From positions 8,925 to 72,924 of the forward strand of contig JAOZUK010000003.1 in NCBI GenBank assembly GCA_029938715.1: a stretch of 64,000 nucleotides of DNA, given 5' to 3'. The notes beneath the pieces are model-generated. The model was not told the origin of the DNA and did no database searches. It saw only the letters and a program-made list of their open reading frames with translations. This DNA comes from Bacteroidales bacterium. Lineage in GTDB: Bacteria > Bacteroidota > Bacteroidia > Bacteroidales > GCA-2748055. The position numbers were made by a program, and so were the translations under genes. Position 1 is the first letter of the stretch. Each line of letters begins with the position of its first letter. Of the stretch, positions 17,369 to 25,472 are shown in pieces.

Positions 17369-18175
17369 TTAGTGGTTTTTAATGATGTTCATCAGGGATT
17401 GATGGACTCCTGCTCCGGTCGCTACAATGGCATAATTGTGGTCAAAAGATCCAGAAGAGAGATCAAAATTTATTACATCCCCGTTGATATCTGTTACCAC
17501 CCCGCCCGCTTCTTTAATAATCAGTGTGGGTGCTGCAATATCCCAGATTTTTGTGGTCTGATTAATGACAGCACCCAGCCGGCCGTCTGTTGTGTAGCAA
17601 AAATCATAGAGCGAATTGGTGGAGCGAATGTTTCTAACCTGTTTTGTGAGCCTGGCCATCAGTTGCATTTCAGAAGCGGTTTTAGCAGGATCACTGCTAA
17701 AATCGAATGAGTAAGCGATCAGTTGCTCAGCCAGGTTTGATGAGGGAGTGGTCCTGATAGGAACCCCGTTTTTCCGGGCTCCCTTTTTCAATTCGGCCAG
17801 GTATACATCCTGATCTACTGGAATATACATTCCAGCCAAAATTGGATCTCCCTTCCACATCAAGGCAATGATCACACCGAACCAAGGCAGGCCGGCGGCA
17901 AAATTGGAGGTTCCATCCAGGGGATCCACCACCCAGGTATACTCCGATCCATGACTTACATATCCCGATTCTTCGGTGATGATATTGTAAGGGTTTGGAG
18001 TATCGACCAGTACTTTAAGAATAGTTCTTTCGGAAGCCAGATCAGCTTCGGTCACAACCGAGCTGATACTCTCTTTGACTTTTGCCTTATGGCTAGTCCC
18101 AAAATGACTCAATAATACTTTGCCGGCCTCAAAAAGTGCTTTCTCCAGGATTTCTCTGGCATTTTCAGGAATCAT
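17369..18175 (-). CDS. Inositol monophosphatase-family protein
   Basis: 268 aa, normal for the family and cytoplasmic. The metal-binding signatures are all present: VTEADLASE, ITEESGY, DPLDGTSNF and the C-terminal WDIAAPTLIIKEAGG. It hydrolyses myo-inositol-1-phosphate or related sugar phosphates, or 3'-phosphoadenosine-5'-phosphate, with Mg2+. A PAP phosphatase role would fit a sulfate-rich locus, but nothing in the sequence decides it. It lies 78 bp downstream of the GntP-like permease. Confidence 0.87.
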   Translation of the reverse strand: MIPENAREILEKALFEAGKVLLSHFGTSHKAKVKESISSVVTEADLASERTILKVLVDTPNPYNIITEESGYVSHGSEYTWVVDPLDGTSNFAAGLPWFGVIIALMWKGDPILAGMYIPVDQDVYLAELKKGARKNGVPIRTTPSSNLAEQLIAYSFDFSSDPAKTASEMQLMARLTKQVRNIRSTNSLYDFCYTTDGRLGAVINQTTKIWDIAAPTLIIKEAGGVVTDINGDVINFDLSSGSFDHNYAIVATGAGVHQSLMNIIKNH

Positions 18176-18253
18176 GGTTTAAATTTAGCAAAAGCAGGGG
18201 ATTTCTCTTTCCTCAGTGCTTAAGGTTGAATGGATGAAACCCGAAAAGAGTAC

Positions 18254-19615
18254 CTAAACAAATAGACTAGCCAGCATTGTAAAGGCAAGTCCACAAATGC
18301 CTATAATCGTTTCCATCATGGTCCAGGACCTGAAGGTCTGTCTTTCGTCCATTCCGAAATATTTACTTACCAGCCAGAAACCACTGTCGTTTACATGCGA
18401 AAGGATGGTTGCTCCCGAAGCAATGGATATGACGATCAGAGCCAGTTCAGGGGCTCCTGGGTTAATGAAACTAAGTACCGGGGCAATTATGCCCGCAGCA
18501 GTGATCATGGCCACTGTAGCAGATCCCTGAGTTACTCTAACAATGGCCGCCAGAATCCAGGCAAGGAGAATGGGGGGCAATGCAGAGTCTGAAATGGAAT
18601 TGGCCATCATCTCACCAATCCCGCTGTCCACCAGAATTTGCTTGAGAACACCGCCAGCCCCTGTTACCAGAATGATGATTCCTGCCGGCCCCAGTGCTTT
18701 GTTGCTTAGATCGAGAAGCTCCTGTTTTGACTTTCCTCTCCGGATCCCCAGAAAATAGACGGCTAGAAGGGCGGCAATAATAAGTGCACTAAAGGGATGT
18801 CCCAGGAAGATCAGGATATCTGATACAGTTGTTTTTGCAATAACTCCTTTATCAACCAGAACGGCTGTGAAGGTATTCACCAGTATTAATACCAGGGGCA
18901 CAGCTATGATTAGTGCAATGGAACGAAACGAGGGTAGGTTTTCAGGGGCAGTTGCACCGGCAGGATTTCGGGCCATCATCTCCTCGGGAGGCTGGATATT
19001 GATCTTGCCCGAAATATACTTACCAAAAACGGGTCCCGCGATGATGGCAGTAGGGATTCCCAGGATGAAGCCAAAGAAGATCACCCATCCAAGCTGGGCA
19101 TCCAGAATTTCAGCTACTGCAATGGGGCCTGGGGTGGGAGGCATAAAGCTGTGTGTAACAGCCAGACCGGCCAGCAGGGGGATCCCGTAGTACAAGAGCG
19201 ATCTTTTGGTATCCCTCGACAGGGCATAGATGATCGGAGCAAGGATGACCAGTCCCACATCCAGAAAAACCGGAATGGCCACAATAAATCCCGTAATGAC
19301 CATGGCCCAGGAGGCCCGGTCGGTTCCGAACTTTTTAACAAGATGATGGGCAAGAGATTCTGCCCCCCCGGAGGCTTCCAGGATCTGTCCAAAAATGGCC
19401 CCCAGTCCAACCACAACTGCCACAAAACCCAGTGTTCCACCCATTCCGGTTTGAATACTCACTAGAATATCCTGAAGAGGCATACCCGAGAGAATACCAA
19501 CGAACATGGAGGTGATCAGAAGGGAGATAAATGCACTGATCTTAAACTTCAGCACCATTATCAGGAGTAATGATACAGCTGCTACTACTAAGATGATGAT
19601 ATGCGCAGTTGACAT
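18254..19615 (-). CDS. GntP-family gluconate:H+ symporter-like permease
   Basis: 453 aa, highly hydrophobic with about 12-14 membrane segments and the length of GntP/IdnT permeases. Typical stretches are VAVVVGLGAIFGQILEASGGAE, PTPGPIAVAEIL and HVNDSGFWLVSKYF. It imports gluconate or another sugar acid across the inner membrane, which could here be a uronate product of the GH28 or GH88 enzymes (inference). It heads the minus-strand operon and has a promoter-like box plus inverted repeat directly upstream. Confidence 0.9.
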   Translation of the reverse strand: MSTAHIIILVVAAVSLLLIMVLKFKISAFISLLITSMFVGILSGMPLQDILVSIQTGMGGTLGFVAVVVGLGAIFGQILEASGGAESLAHHLVKKFGTDRASWAMVITGFIVAIPVFLDVGLVILAPIIYALSRDTKRSLLYYGIPLLAGLAVTHSFMPPTPGPIAVAEILDAQLGWVIFFGFILGIPTAIIAGPVFGKYISGKINIQPPEEMMARNPAGATAPENLPSFRSIALIIAVPLVLILVNTFTAVLVDKGVIAKTTVSDILIFLGHPFSALIIAALLAVYFLGIRRGKSKQELLDLSNKALGPAGIIILVTGAGGVLKQILVDSGIGEMMANSISDSALPPILLAWILAAIVRVTQGSATVAMITAAGIIAPVLSFINPGAPELALIVISIASGATILSHVNDSGFWLVSKYFGMDERQTFRSWTMMETIIGICGLAFTMLASLFV

Positions 19616-19632
19616 AACTTAGGTGTGTTTAA

Positions 19633-19663
19633 CAAACATATCGAAATTTTCTATTATTTCGAT
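19633..19663 (-). promoter_or_regulatory. gntP-like operon promoter with inverted repeat
   Basis: On the minus strand TATGTTTG (plus 19633-19640) is a perfect TAnnTTTG -7 box about 18 bp before the permease start. Overlapping it and running upstream is an inverted repeat, ATCGAAAT (19640-19647) and ATTTCGAT (19656-19663), with 8-bp arms and an 8-nt spacer. The repeat sits in the -7/-33 spacer, where a repressor would block transcription. No candidate regulator gene is adjacent. Confidence 0.45.
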
Positions 19664-19783
19664 GATGAGGTGGCCAAGATAATTTTGAATAACTCACAAG
19701 AAATGACGTATTGAGGCTCGGAACAGCTGTTTCTAATTCGCTCAAATGGGTATAACAATTCTTCAAAATGGAGAATAAAGATG

Positions 19784-19791
19784 TATATTTG
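19784..19791 (+). promoter_or_regulatory. Candidate -7 box (TATATTTG) that decides the sulfatase start
   Basis: This is a perfect TAnnTTTG match. It lies inside the ORF track's reading frame (start 19768) but 31 bp upstream of the next in-frame ATG at 19822. If it is the promoter, translation must begin at 19822. Confidence 0.45.
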
Positions 19792-19821
19792 TTTAGCGTG
19801 TTGAACGTGAAAGTGAATCAA

Positions 19822-21372
19822 ATGGCAACTTCATCTATTCCACATAGTATTAAGTATCGCTCAAAGGAAAGTTTTATCAGGATAGTCTCACTATCATTTT
19901 TCTTACTGTCATTCTGCTTTCAGTCTTCCAGTGGTCAGGGATCAGAACATCGATCTAAGCATCCCAATATTTTGATCTGCATCACCGATGATCAGAGCTG
20001 GATACATACCTCTTTTGCAGGCGAGAAGGCCATCTCTACCCTTGCGTTTGATTGGGTGGCAAGTGAAGGATTGTACTTTAGCAATGCTTTTAGCGCGTCT
20101 CCATCCAGCTCTCCATCAAGGGGGGCCATGATCACCGGACAGGAGATGTGGAGATTGGGTGAGGCTGCTCAACTATTTAGTGCAGTCCCCAAGGAACTGG
20201 AGGCTCTGAGCTTTCCTTTGCTGTTGGAGAAAAAGGGATACTTTACAGGTTTCACACAGAAAGGGTGGGCTCCCAACAATTTCCACCAGTATGGATGGGA
20301 TCACAATCCCTTTGGTTTTATATACAACCTGCAAGAGCTACAAGCTCCCACTCACGGTATAGTCTCAAACAACTATGCCAGAAATTTCAAGTTATTTCTC
20401 GATTTATGTTCGGAAGATGAGCCCTTCTTATTCTGGTTTGGGAGCTCTGAGCCACACCGTCCATTTGAAGTCAATTCGGGAGCCAGCTTGGGTGCGGATA
20501 TTGAACAAGTAGTTGTTCCCGGATTCCTCCCGGATGTTCCTGAGGTCAGAGGCGATGTGGCTGATTACCTGGGTGAGATTAAATGGGTGGACCAGCAACT
20601 GTTGCAGATGATCGCCACACTGGAGGAGAAGGAGTTGCTGGATAATACCATTATCATCGTTACCAGCGATAATGGAATGGCCTTTCCTTCGGCCAAGAAT
20701 AACCTTTACGAATACGGGATCCATATGCCATTGGCCATCTATTGGAAAGAGGGCATAAAAAATGGAGGGAGAGTGATCGACGACCTGGTGAGCCTTACCG
20801 ACATTGCGCCCACTTTGCTGGAAATCGGTGAGGCTAAAGTGCCTAACGAGATGACGGGGAAGAGCCTGATGAAGATCTTCAATTCCTCAAAATCGGGAAA
20901 AATAGAAAAGGGAAGGAGATATGTATTTGCCGGGAAAGAGCGCCACACCTTATGCAGGGAAGGAGATGTTGGTTACCCCCAGCGGTCGGTACGGGACTAC
21001 CAGTATCTCTTTATCCGGAACTATGAACCGGACCGGTGGCCTGCAGGTTCTCCCGATACTCCTTCAATTCATGGATTTCTCTATGGTGATATTGATGAGT
21101 CTCCCAGTAAGTCCTACCTGAAGCTAAATAGTTATGATCCGAAAGTGAAGCCCTTCTTTGATAAGGCCATGGCAAAGCGGCCAGCAGAGGAGTTATATGA
21201 CATTATCAAGGATCCGGCCTGTCTTCAAAACCTGGCTGACAACCCGGAATACGCAGGTGTGAAGAAGAAACTAACTGGTGTACTGGATAAATACCTGGTA
21301 AAGACCGCTGATCCTCGGGCTTTAACAGGAGAATCGTTATGGGATCAATTTCCCTATCACTTCAATAAATAG
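19822..21372 (+). CDS. Sulfatase, serine type (SSPSR)
   Basis: 516 aa from the ATG at 19822. The track start at 19768 adds 18 residues but precedes a promoter-like box, and the shorter form gives a better export signal (IVSLSFFLLSFCFQ). ICITDDQSW provides the Ca2+ aspartates. The active-site consensus reads SSPSR, so the residue to be oxidised to formylglycine is Ser96 rather than Cys. Ser-type sulfatases need an anaerobic sulfatase-maturing radical SAM enzyme, and none is evident here. KKGYFTGFTQKGWAP replaces the common GKWHLG region. Its 3' end overlaps the convergent GH29 gene by 11 bp. Confidence 0.88.
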   Translation: MATSSIPHSIKYRSKESFIRIVSLSFFLLSFCFQSSSGQGSEHRSKHPNILICITDDQSWIHTSFAGEKAISTLAFDWVASEGLYFSNAFSASPSSSPSRGAMITGQEMWRLGEAAQLFSAVPKELEALSFPLLLEKKGYFTGFTQKGWAPNNFHQYGWDHNPFGFIYNLQELQAPTHGIVSNNYARNFKLFLDLCSEDEPFLFWFGSSEPHRPFEVNSGASLGADIEQVVVPGFLPDVPEVRGDVADYLGEIKWVDQQLLQMIATLEEKELLDNTIIIVTSDNGMAFPSAKNNLYEYGIHMPLAIYWKEGIKNGGRVIDDLVSLTDIAPTLLEIGEAKVPNEMTGKSLMKIFNSSKSGKIEKGRRYVFAGKERHTLCREGDVGYPQRSVRDYQYLFIRNYEPDRWPAGSPDTPSIHGFLYGDIDESPSKSYLKLNSYDPKVKPFFDKAMAKRPAEELYDIIKDPACLQNLADNPEYAGVKKKLTGVLDKYLVKTADPRALTGESLWDQFPYHFNK

Positions 21373-22360
21373 CTTGCTTCCTCTCCGAAATCAAAGTGCC
21401 CACCTGTTTTAGTGTTTTTACATCAATATCCCTGATTTTACCACTGTAATCAGGTCCAATATTGACAGAAAAGATATTGCCGTATTTAACAGCACCAAGA
21501 TAATCTTCGTAAATTTTTTCAGGTGGATGGCAGAGGGAATCATGTTTCGGCAGTGAATAGAACCACATGGCCCCACCTTCGTGAGGGGGCAGAATGGGAT
21601 AGGTAAATTCAGCTGTCTGATACCCCTTGTAGTTAGCTTCTGCCTCTTTGTTGTACTTTGTTGCACTTGCATCCCCAATGGGCCCTGGTTTCCCCAGTTC
21701 TCTCAGAGAGAGTCTTCCTGCTGGTTCTCCGTGATTGAATCCCACAAAGCAATCGGGTTGAAAGCTATGAACCCATTCCACAGTTTCCTGGTGACTTAAT
21801 CCACCATCACCCACCGCATGATCCATCCAGAAGAACTCAATGGGTCCGTATTGAGTGCAGAGTTCCTTTAACTGGGCTTTCTTCATCTCTGGATCTACTC
21901 CTTTCCCGTGTGTGTGTCCTTTTCCATCTACAGCTCCTGGCCAATTCCAGTCGCCCTCGGAAAAATAGAGTGCCAGTTTAATGCCGTATTTGTCACACGA
22001 TTTTCTTAATTGCTCAAGCACATCGATTCCAAGCGGGCTGTTTGTCACCTTTTCCGTGGTCGTTTCAGTGTCCCACAGGCAAAAACCATCGTGATGTTTT
22101 GAAAGAAACAGGATGTAAGACATCCCGGCATCTTTTGCAAGCTTGCACCACTGGTCGGTATCACACCCGGTTGCCTTAAAAAAGGAGGCATCTTTATCCA
22201 GCGTGGGTGTCCACTCTTCCCCATAGAAGGTACTGTACGACCAACAGATAAACATACCGAACTTCATATCTGAAATCTCCTTGGCCCTTCTGTTGTTTTG
22301 ATCGGAACTAAATGATACGAGCACAACAGCCAGTGTCACAAACAGAGAGAATCTTCTCAT
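21362..22360 (-). CDS. GH29 alpha-L-fucosidase
   Basis: 332 aa with an N-terminal signal peptide. It consists of the GH29 catalytic barrel only: KFGMFICWSYST at the N-terminus, LSKHHDGFCLWD, and FFWMDHAVG with the predicted nucleophile Asp180. It lacks the C-terminal beta-sandwich of larger GH29 enzymes (about 450 aa or more). It would release L-fucose from glycans in the periplasm. It is the last gene of a minus-strand operon with the PQQ-propeller protein and a sulfatase. Confidence 0.87.
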   Translation of the reverse strand: MRRFSLFVTLAVVLVSFSSDQNNRRAKEISDMKFGMFICWSYSTFYGEEWTPTLDKDASFFKATGCDTDQWCKLAKDAGMSYILFLSKHHDGFCLWDTETTTEKVTNSPLGIDVLEQLRKSCDKYGIKLALYFSEGDWNWPGAVDGKGHTHGKGVDPEMKKAQLKELCTQYGPIEFFWMDHAVGDGGLSHQETVEWVHSFQPDCFVGFNHGEPAGRLSLRELGKPGPIGDASATKYNKEAEANYKGYQTAEFTYPILPPHEGGAMWFYSLPKHDSLCHPPEKIYEDYLGAVKYGNIFSVNIGPDYSGKIRDIDVKTLKQVGTLISERKQAIY

Positions 22361-22409
22361 AGCGGTTAGTTAAAATTGTAGTTTATTCCTCTTGGTGATT
22401 CCATCCCAG

Positions 22410-23696
22410 TTATGGTTTACTGATCTTGAACAGGTATTTATCGGTGCGTACCAGGATGGCTCCACCGGTGAATGCTGGAGTGGACCAGATCTCACCCTCA
22501 AGCTTATTCTCAGATACCCTACGCAGCTCTTTACCTGCCTTATATACAAATGTTTGTCCCCGGGTTGAATTGATGTATATGTATCCATCTGCATATACCG
22601 GGGAGGAGTTGTATTTCCCTTTTAATTTCTCCGACCATATGGTGGTGCCATTTTGGGTGTCGATACAACTCAGGAGTGCCTTGGTATCAACTGTATAAAG
22701 CAGTCCGTCCACCGCCACAGGAGTAAGCAGTTGAAGAATGGGAGATTTAATTCTCCAGAGCACATGCGTATTGGTGATGTCACCCTTACCTTTAGGGTCC
22801 ACAGCAAGCAACTCTACATATTTCTTCCCATCATCATCCGTCACAAAACCGGTATAGAAAAGAACGGTTCCATCGCTCTCCACAGGCATGGAAATGGTGG
22901 AATCTTCTCCCTGGACCACCCGCCAGATCTCCTCACCAGTATTTGGATCATAGGCGATGCAAGCTGCCGACCCATTGCTGATCATCTGGTCCCTTCCATT
23001 CACATTCACAATCAATGGAGTGATGTATGCTTTCTTTCCTATATCATCCATGTGATCATACAACTCCTCTGGGCGTTCTGTACGCCATATGGTCTCTCCG
23101 GTCAGCTTGTTAAGTGCGTATATATTACGGGTGTCGGTTCCCTCCATATGAACGATCAGTTTGTCTTTGTACAACAGCAGAGAGGAGCCGGATCCTTGTA
23201 TATGTTCGCACTGCATATCGGTACGTTCCCAGATGGTTTCTCCTGTTTGGCTGTTCAGACAGGCAGTGCCATACCGGCCAAAATGGAGATATACAAAGTC
23301 CTTTTCGATGGCTGAGGTAGGAGTGGCATAGGTATTGATCGCATGCTTTCGGTAAATTTTATCTGGTTTGAAAAGAATGCGGTCTACTTCAATTTCACCC
23401 GATTCAAAATTTACGCAGATGGCCCTTAACTCATTTCCTTCATCTGTGGCGGAAGTCAGCCACACCCTATTGCCATATACTACAGGAGAGGACCAACCCG
23501 CTCCCTGAATGGCAGTTTTCCAGCTGATGTTAGTGGAGTCGCTCCAGGAGATGGGCAGTCCCTTTTCGGAGGATATTCCATCCAGATTGGAGCCGCGAAA
23601 ATGGGTCCATTGGGGAAAAGAATCCTGTGCGTCGAGAGATCCTTTCACGAAAATCAGACAGAGAAACAGCAGGGTAATTCGGGAAACAGTTGTCAT
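22410..23696 (-). CDS. PQQ-like beta-propeller repeat protein
   Basis: 428 aa from the ATG at 23696. The track's longer start (23804) overlaps the sulfatase gene, and a clean signal peptide (MTTVSRITLLFLCLIFV) begins only at 23696. Repeated blades carry the PQQ-propeller pattern of hydrophobic beta strands followed by a G-x-x-x-W stretch: NISWKTAIQG, GETIWERTD, GETIWRTE, GEEIWRVV and GTTIWSEK. No dehydrogenase active site is seen, so it is likely a structural or binding propeller, as often found near sulfatases in Bacteroidota and Planctomycetes. Confidence 0.8.
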   Translation of the reverse strand: MTTVSRITLLFLCLIFVKGSLDAQDSFPQWTHFRGSNLDGISSEKGLPISWSDSTNISWKTAIQGAGWSSPVVYGNRVWLTSATDEGNELRAICVNFESGEIEVDRILFKPDKIYRKHAINTYATPTSAIEKDFVYLHFGRYGTACLNSQTGETIWERTDMQCEHIQGSGSSLLLYKDKLIVHMEGTDTRNIYALNKLTGETIWRTERPEELYDHMDDIGKKAYITPLIVNVNGRDQMISNGSAACIAYDPNTGEEIWRVVQGEDSTISMPVESDGTVLFYTGFVTDDDGKKYVELLAVDPKGKGDITNTHVLWRIKSPILQLLTPVAVDGLLYTVDTKALLSCIDTQNGTTIWSEKLKGKYNSSPVYADGYIYINSTRGQTFVYKAGKELRRVSENKLEGEIWSTPAFTGGAILVRTDKYLFKISKP

Positions 23697-23773
23697 GGTT
23701 CCTTGGGATAAATAGTTTATCTGAGTGGGTTTTTGTTTCATCTGCAATTTTGGTTTTGTAGTGGGTTGATTTA

Positions 23774-25366
23774 CTAATCTTTGGTGACCATACTTCCCCA
23801 CCACATGTTCCCGGGATCGAAATCTTTGGAGAGAAACTCCATTCTCTGTTTTTCAAGCGAGGGCCAGCGGTGTTTAATAACCTGCTCAAGGTGTTCCTGT
23901 TCTTTCTCTGCACTATATTCAGGATCCCTCACGGGAAAACGGGCATCCATCTCACGAAGCATCAGGAAAAGCTTTTCGCTTAGCAGTTGCACCCGCTCCG
24001 GGTTGTTTTCTGCCACATTAGTATTCTCTTCAAGGTCGGTCATCAAATTGTATAGCTCTTCCCTGCCATCTTCATAATAGTGGATGAGTTTCCAGTCTCC
24101 CAACCGGATCACCCCCGAAGGCTCCCCGCCCTGGTTCCCGTAATGGGGGTAGTGCCAGATCAGCGGCCGTTCCGCAATGGATTTACCTTGCAGCAGCGGA
24201 ACCAGACTCACACCATCAAGGTGTTCTTCCGGTTTTAACGGTGCACCTGCCAGCTCCAGGAGGGTGGGGTAGAAGTCGGTTCCGGTTACTGGCACATGGC
24301 ATTTTTGTCCGCCTTTGATCCCAGGGACCTTCATAAAATATGGCTCCCGAATTCCACCCTCGAACTGGTATCCCTTTCCTGCCCGAAGGGGCAGGTTGGA
24401 TGTGGCAAATGCATCACCTGCAGCCACCCCTCCATTGTCGGAGGTGAACACCACAATGGTGTTTTCTGCCAGGCCCAGTTCATCCAGCGCCTTTAACACT
24501 TCACCTACAGCATCGTCCATGGCTTCAACCAGTCCGGCATAGACCGGGTTGTCCTGAACCTGCCGGATGGGAAGGAAATGTCCCATTTCAAAACCCGATT
24601 CGGCAATTCCCAGATCTTCTGCTTTTTGCCGGTATTTGGCCCATTTTTCCATGGTGGTTTGAATGGGACCATGAACCGCATAAAATGAGAGGTACGCAAA
24701 AAAAGAGGTGTCTCTGTTCTCCCGGATGAAATCAACGGTCTCCTTTGCAAGTCGCATGGAGAGGTTTTCCCCATCCGGGCCGCTTTCCAGGTTCGGATTT
24801 TCCCAGGGTGCAAAATAACCACCCCTGGGACTTCCCACATCCCAGCCTCCTTTGTTGATATCAAACCCATGGTCTTCGGGCCAGGATCCTTCGGTGCCAA
24901 GGTGCCATTTGCCGGTAAAAAATGTTTTGTATCCGGCCTCTTTCATGGCTTCAGGAAGGGTGGTATACTCATGGGGCAGGGCGTGCACATATTCAGGTGG
25001 AAGCAACTGATTGAATCTTCCCGCTTTCCGCCACGCTTCCCCTTCCGGAGCGCCAATCCAGTCGGTGATCCCATGTCGGGCCGGGAACCTACCTGACATG
25101 ATGCTGGCGCGGGATGGACTGCACACCTGGCAGGTGGCGTAGCCATTGGTGAAGATGGTTCCCTCGGTAGCAATCCGGTCCATATTCGGGGTTTCATAAT
25201 AGTTGCTTCCCGTCACGTTCAGGTCATGGTACCCAAAATCATCAGCCAGGATAAACAAAATGTTGGGTTTCTTCTCCAACGTTTTTTTGGAATCGCAGGC
25301 AGTGATAATAAAAAGCAGAAAAGGCAACAGTTTTAGTAAGTCAGGTTTTATTTTCATGGAGTGCAA
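23774..25366 (-). CDS. Sulfatase (Cys type), lipoprotein
   Basis: 530 aa. The lipobox ITAC is at C24; the Met at residue 4 is an equally plausible start. ILADDFGYHD supplies Ca2+ ligands, CSPSR gives C82 as the formylglycine position, and GKWHLG and TSDNGG follow. A C-terminal subdomain carries WKLIHYYEDG and ELYNLMTDLEEN, typical of S1 arylsulfatases. It heads the minus-strand operon with the PQQ propeller and the GH29 fucosidase, which suggests a sulfated fucose-containing substrate (inference). Confidence 0.92.
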   Translation of the reverse strand: MHSMKIKPDLLKLLPFLLFIITACDSKKTLEKKPNILFILADDFGYHDLNVTGSNYYETPNMDRIATEGTIFTNGYATCQVCSPSRASIMSGRFPARHGITDWIGAPEGEAWRKAGRFNQLLPPEYVHALPHEYTTLPEAMKEAGYKTFFTGKWHLGTEGSWPEDHGFDINKGGWDVGSPRGGYFAPWENPNLESGPDGENLSMRLAKETVDFIRENRDTSFFAYLSFYAVHGPIQTTMEKWAKYRQKAEDLGIAESGFEMGHFLPIRQVQDNPVYAGLVEAMDDAVGEVLKALDELGLAENTIVVFTSDNGGVAAGDAFATSNLPLRAGKGYQFEGGIREPYFMKVPGIKGGQKCHVPVTGTDFYPTLLELAGAPLKPEEHLDGVSLVPLLQGKSIAERPLIWHYPHYGNQGGEPSGVIRLGDWKLIHYYEDGREELYNLMTDLEENTNVAENNPERVQLLSEKLFLMLREMDARFPVRDPEYSAEKEQEHLEQVIKHRWPSLEKQRMEFLSKDFDPGNMWWGSMVTKD

Positions 25367-25472
25367 TTAATGAGGTTCAAATTTATCAATTATTTAGTTG
25401 CTTAATTGGGCTTTCGGCATCTGCTTTTCTAAATTTCCCCTATTTTTATAAATCTATTGCTAAAAATAGAAA

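Noticed and set aside
22410-23804. Track start of the PQQ-propeller gene at 23804
   Set aside because: It overlaps the upstream sulfatase gene, and the signal peptide begins only at 23696.
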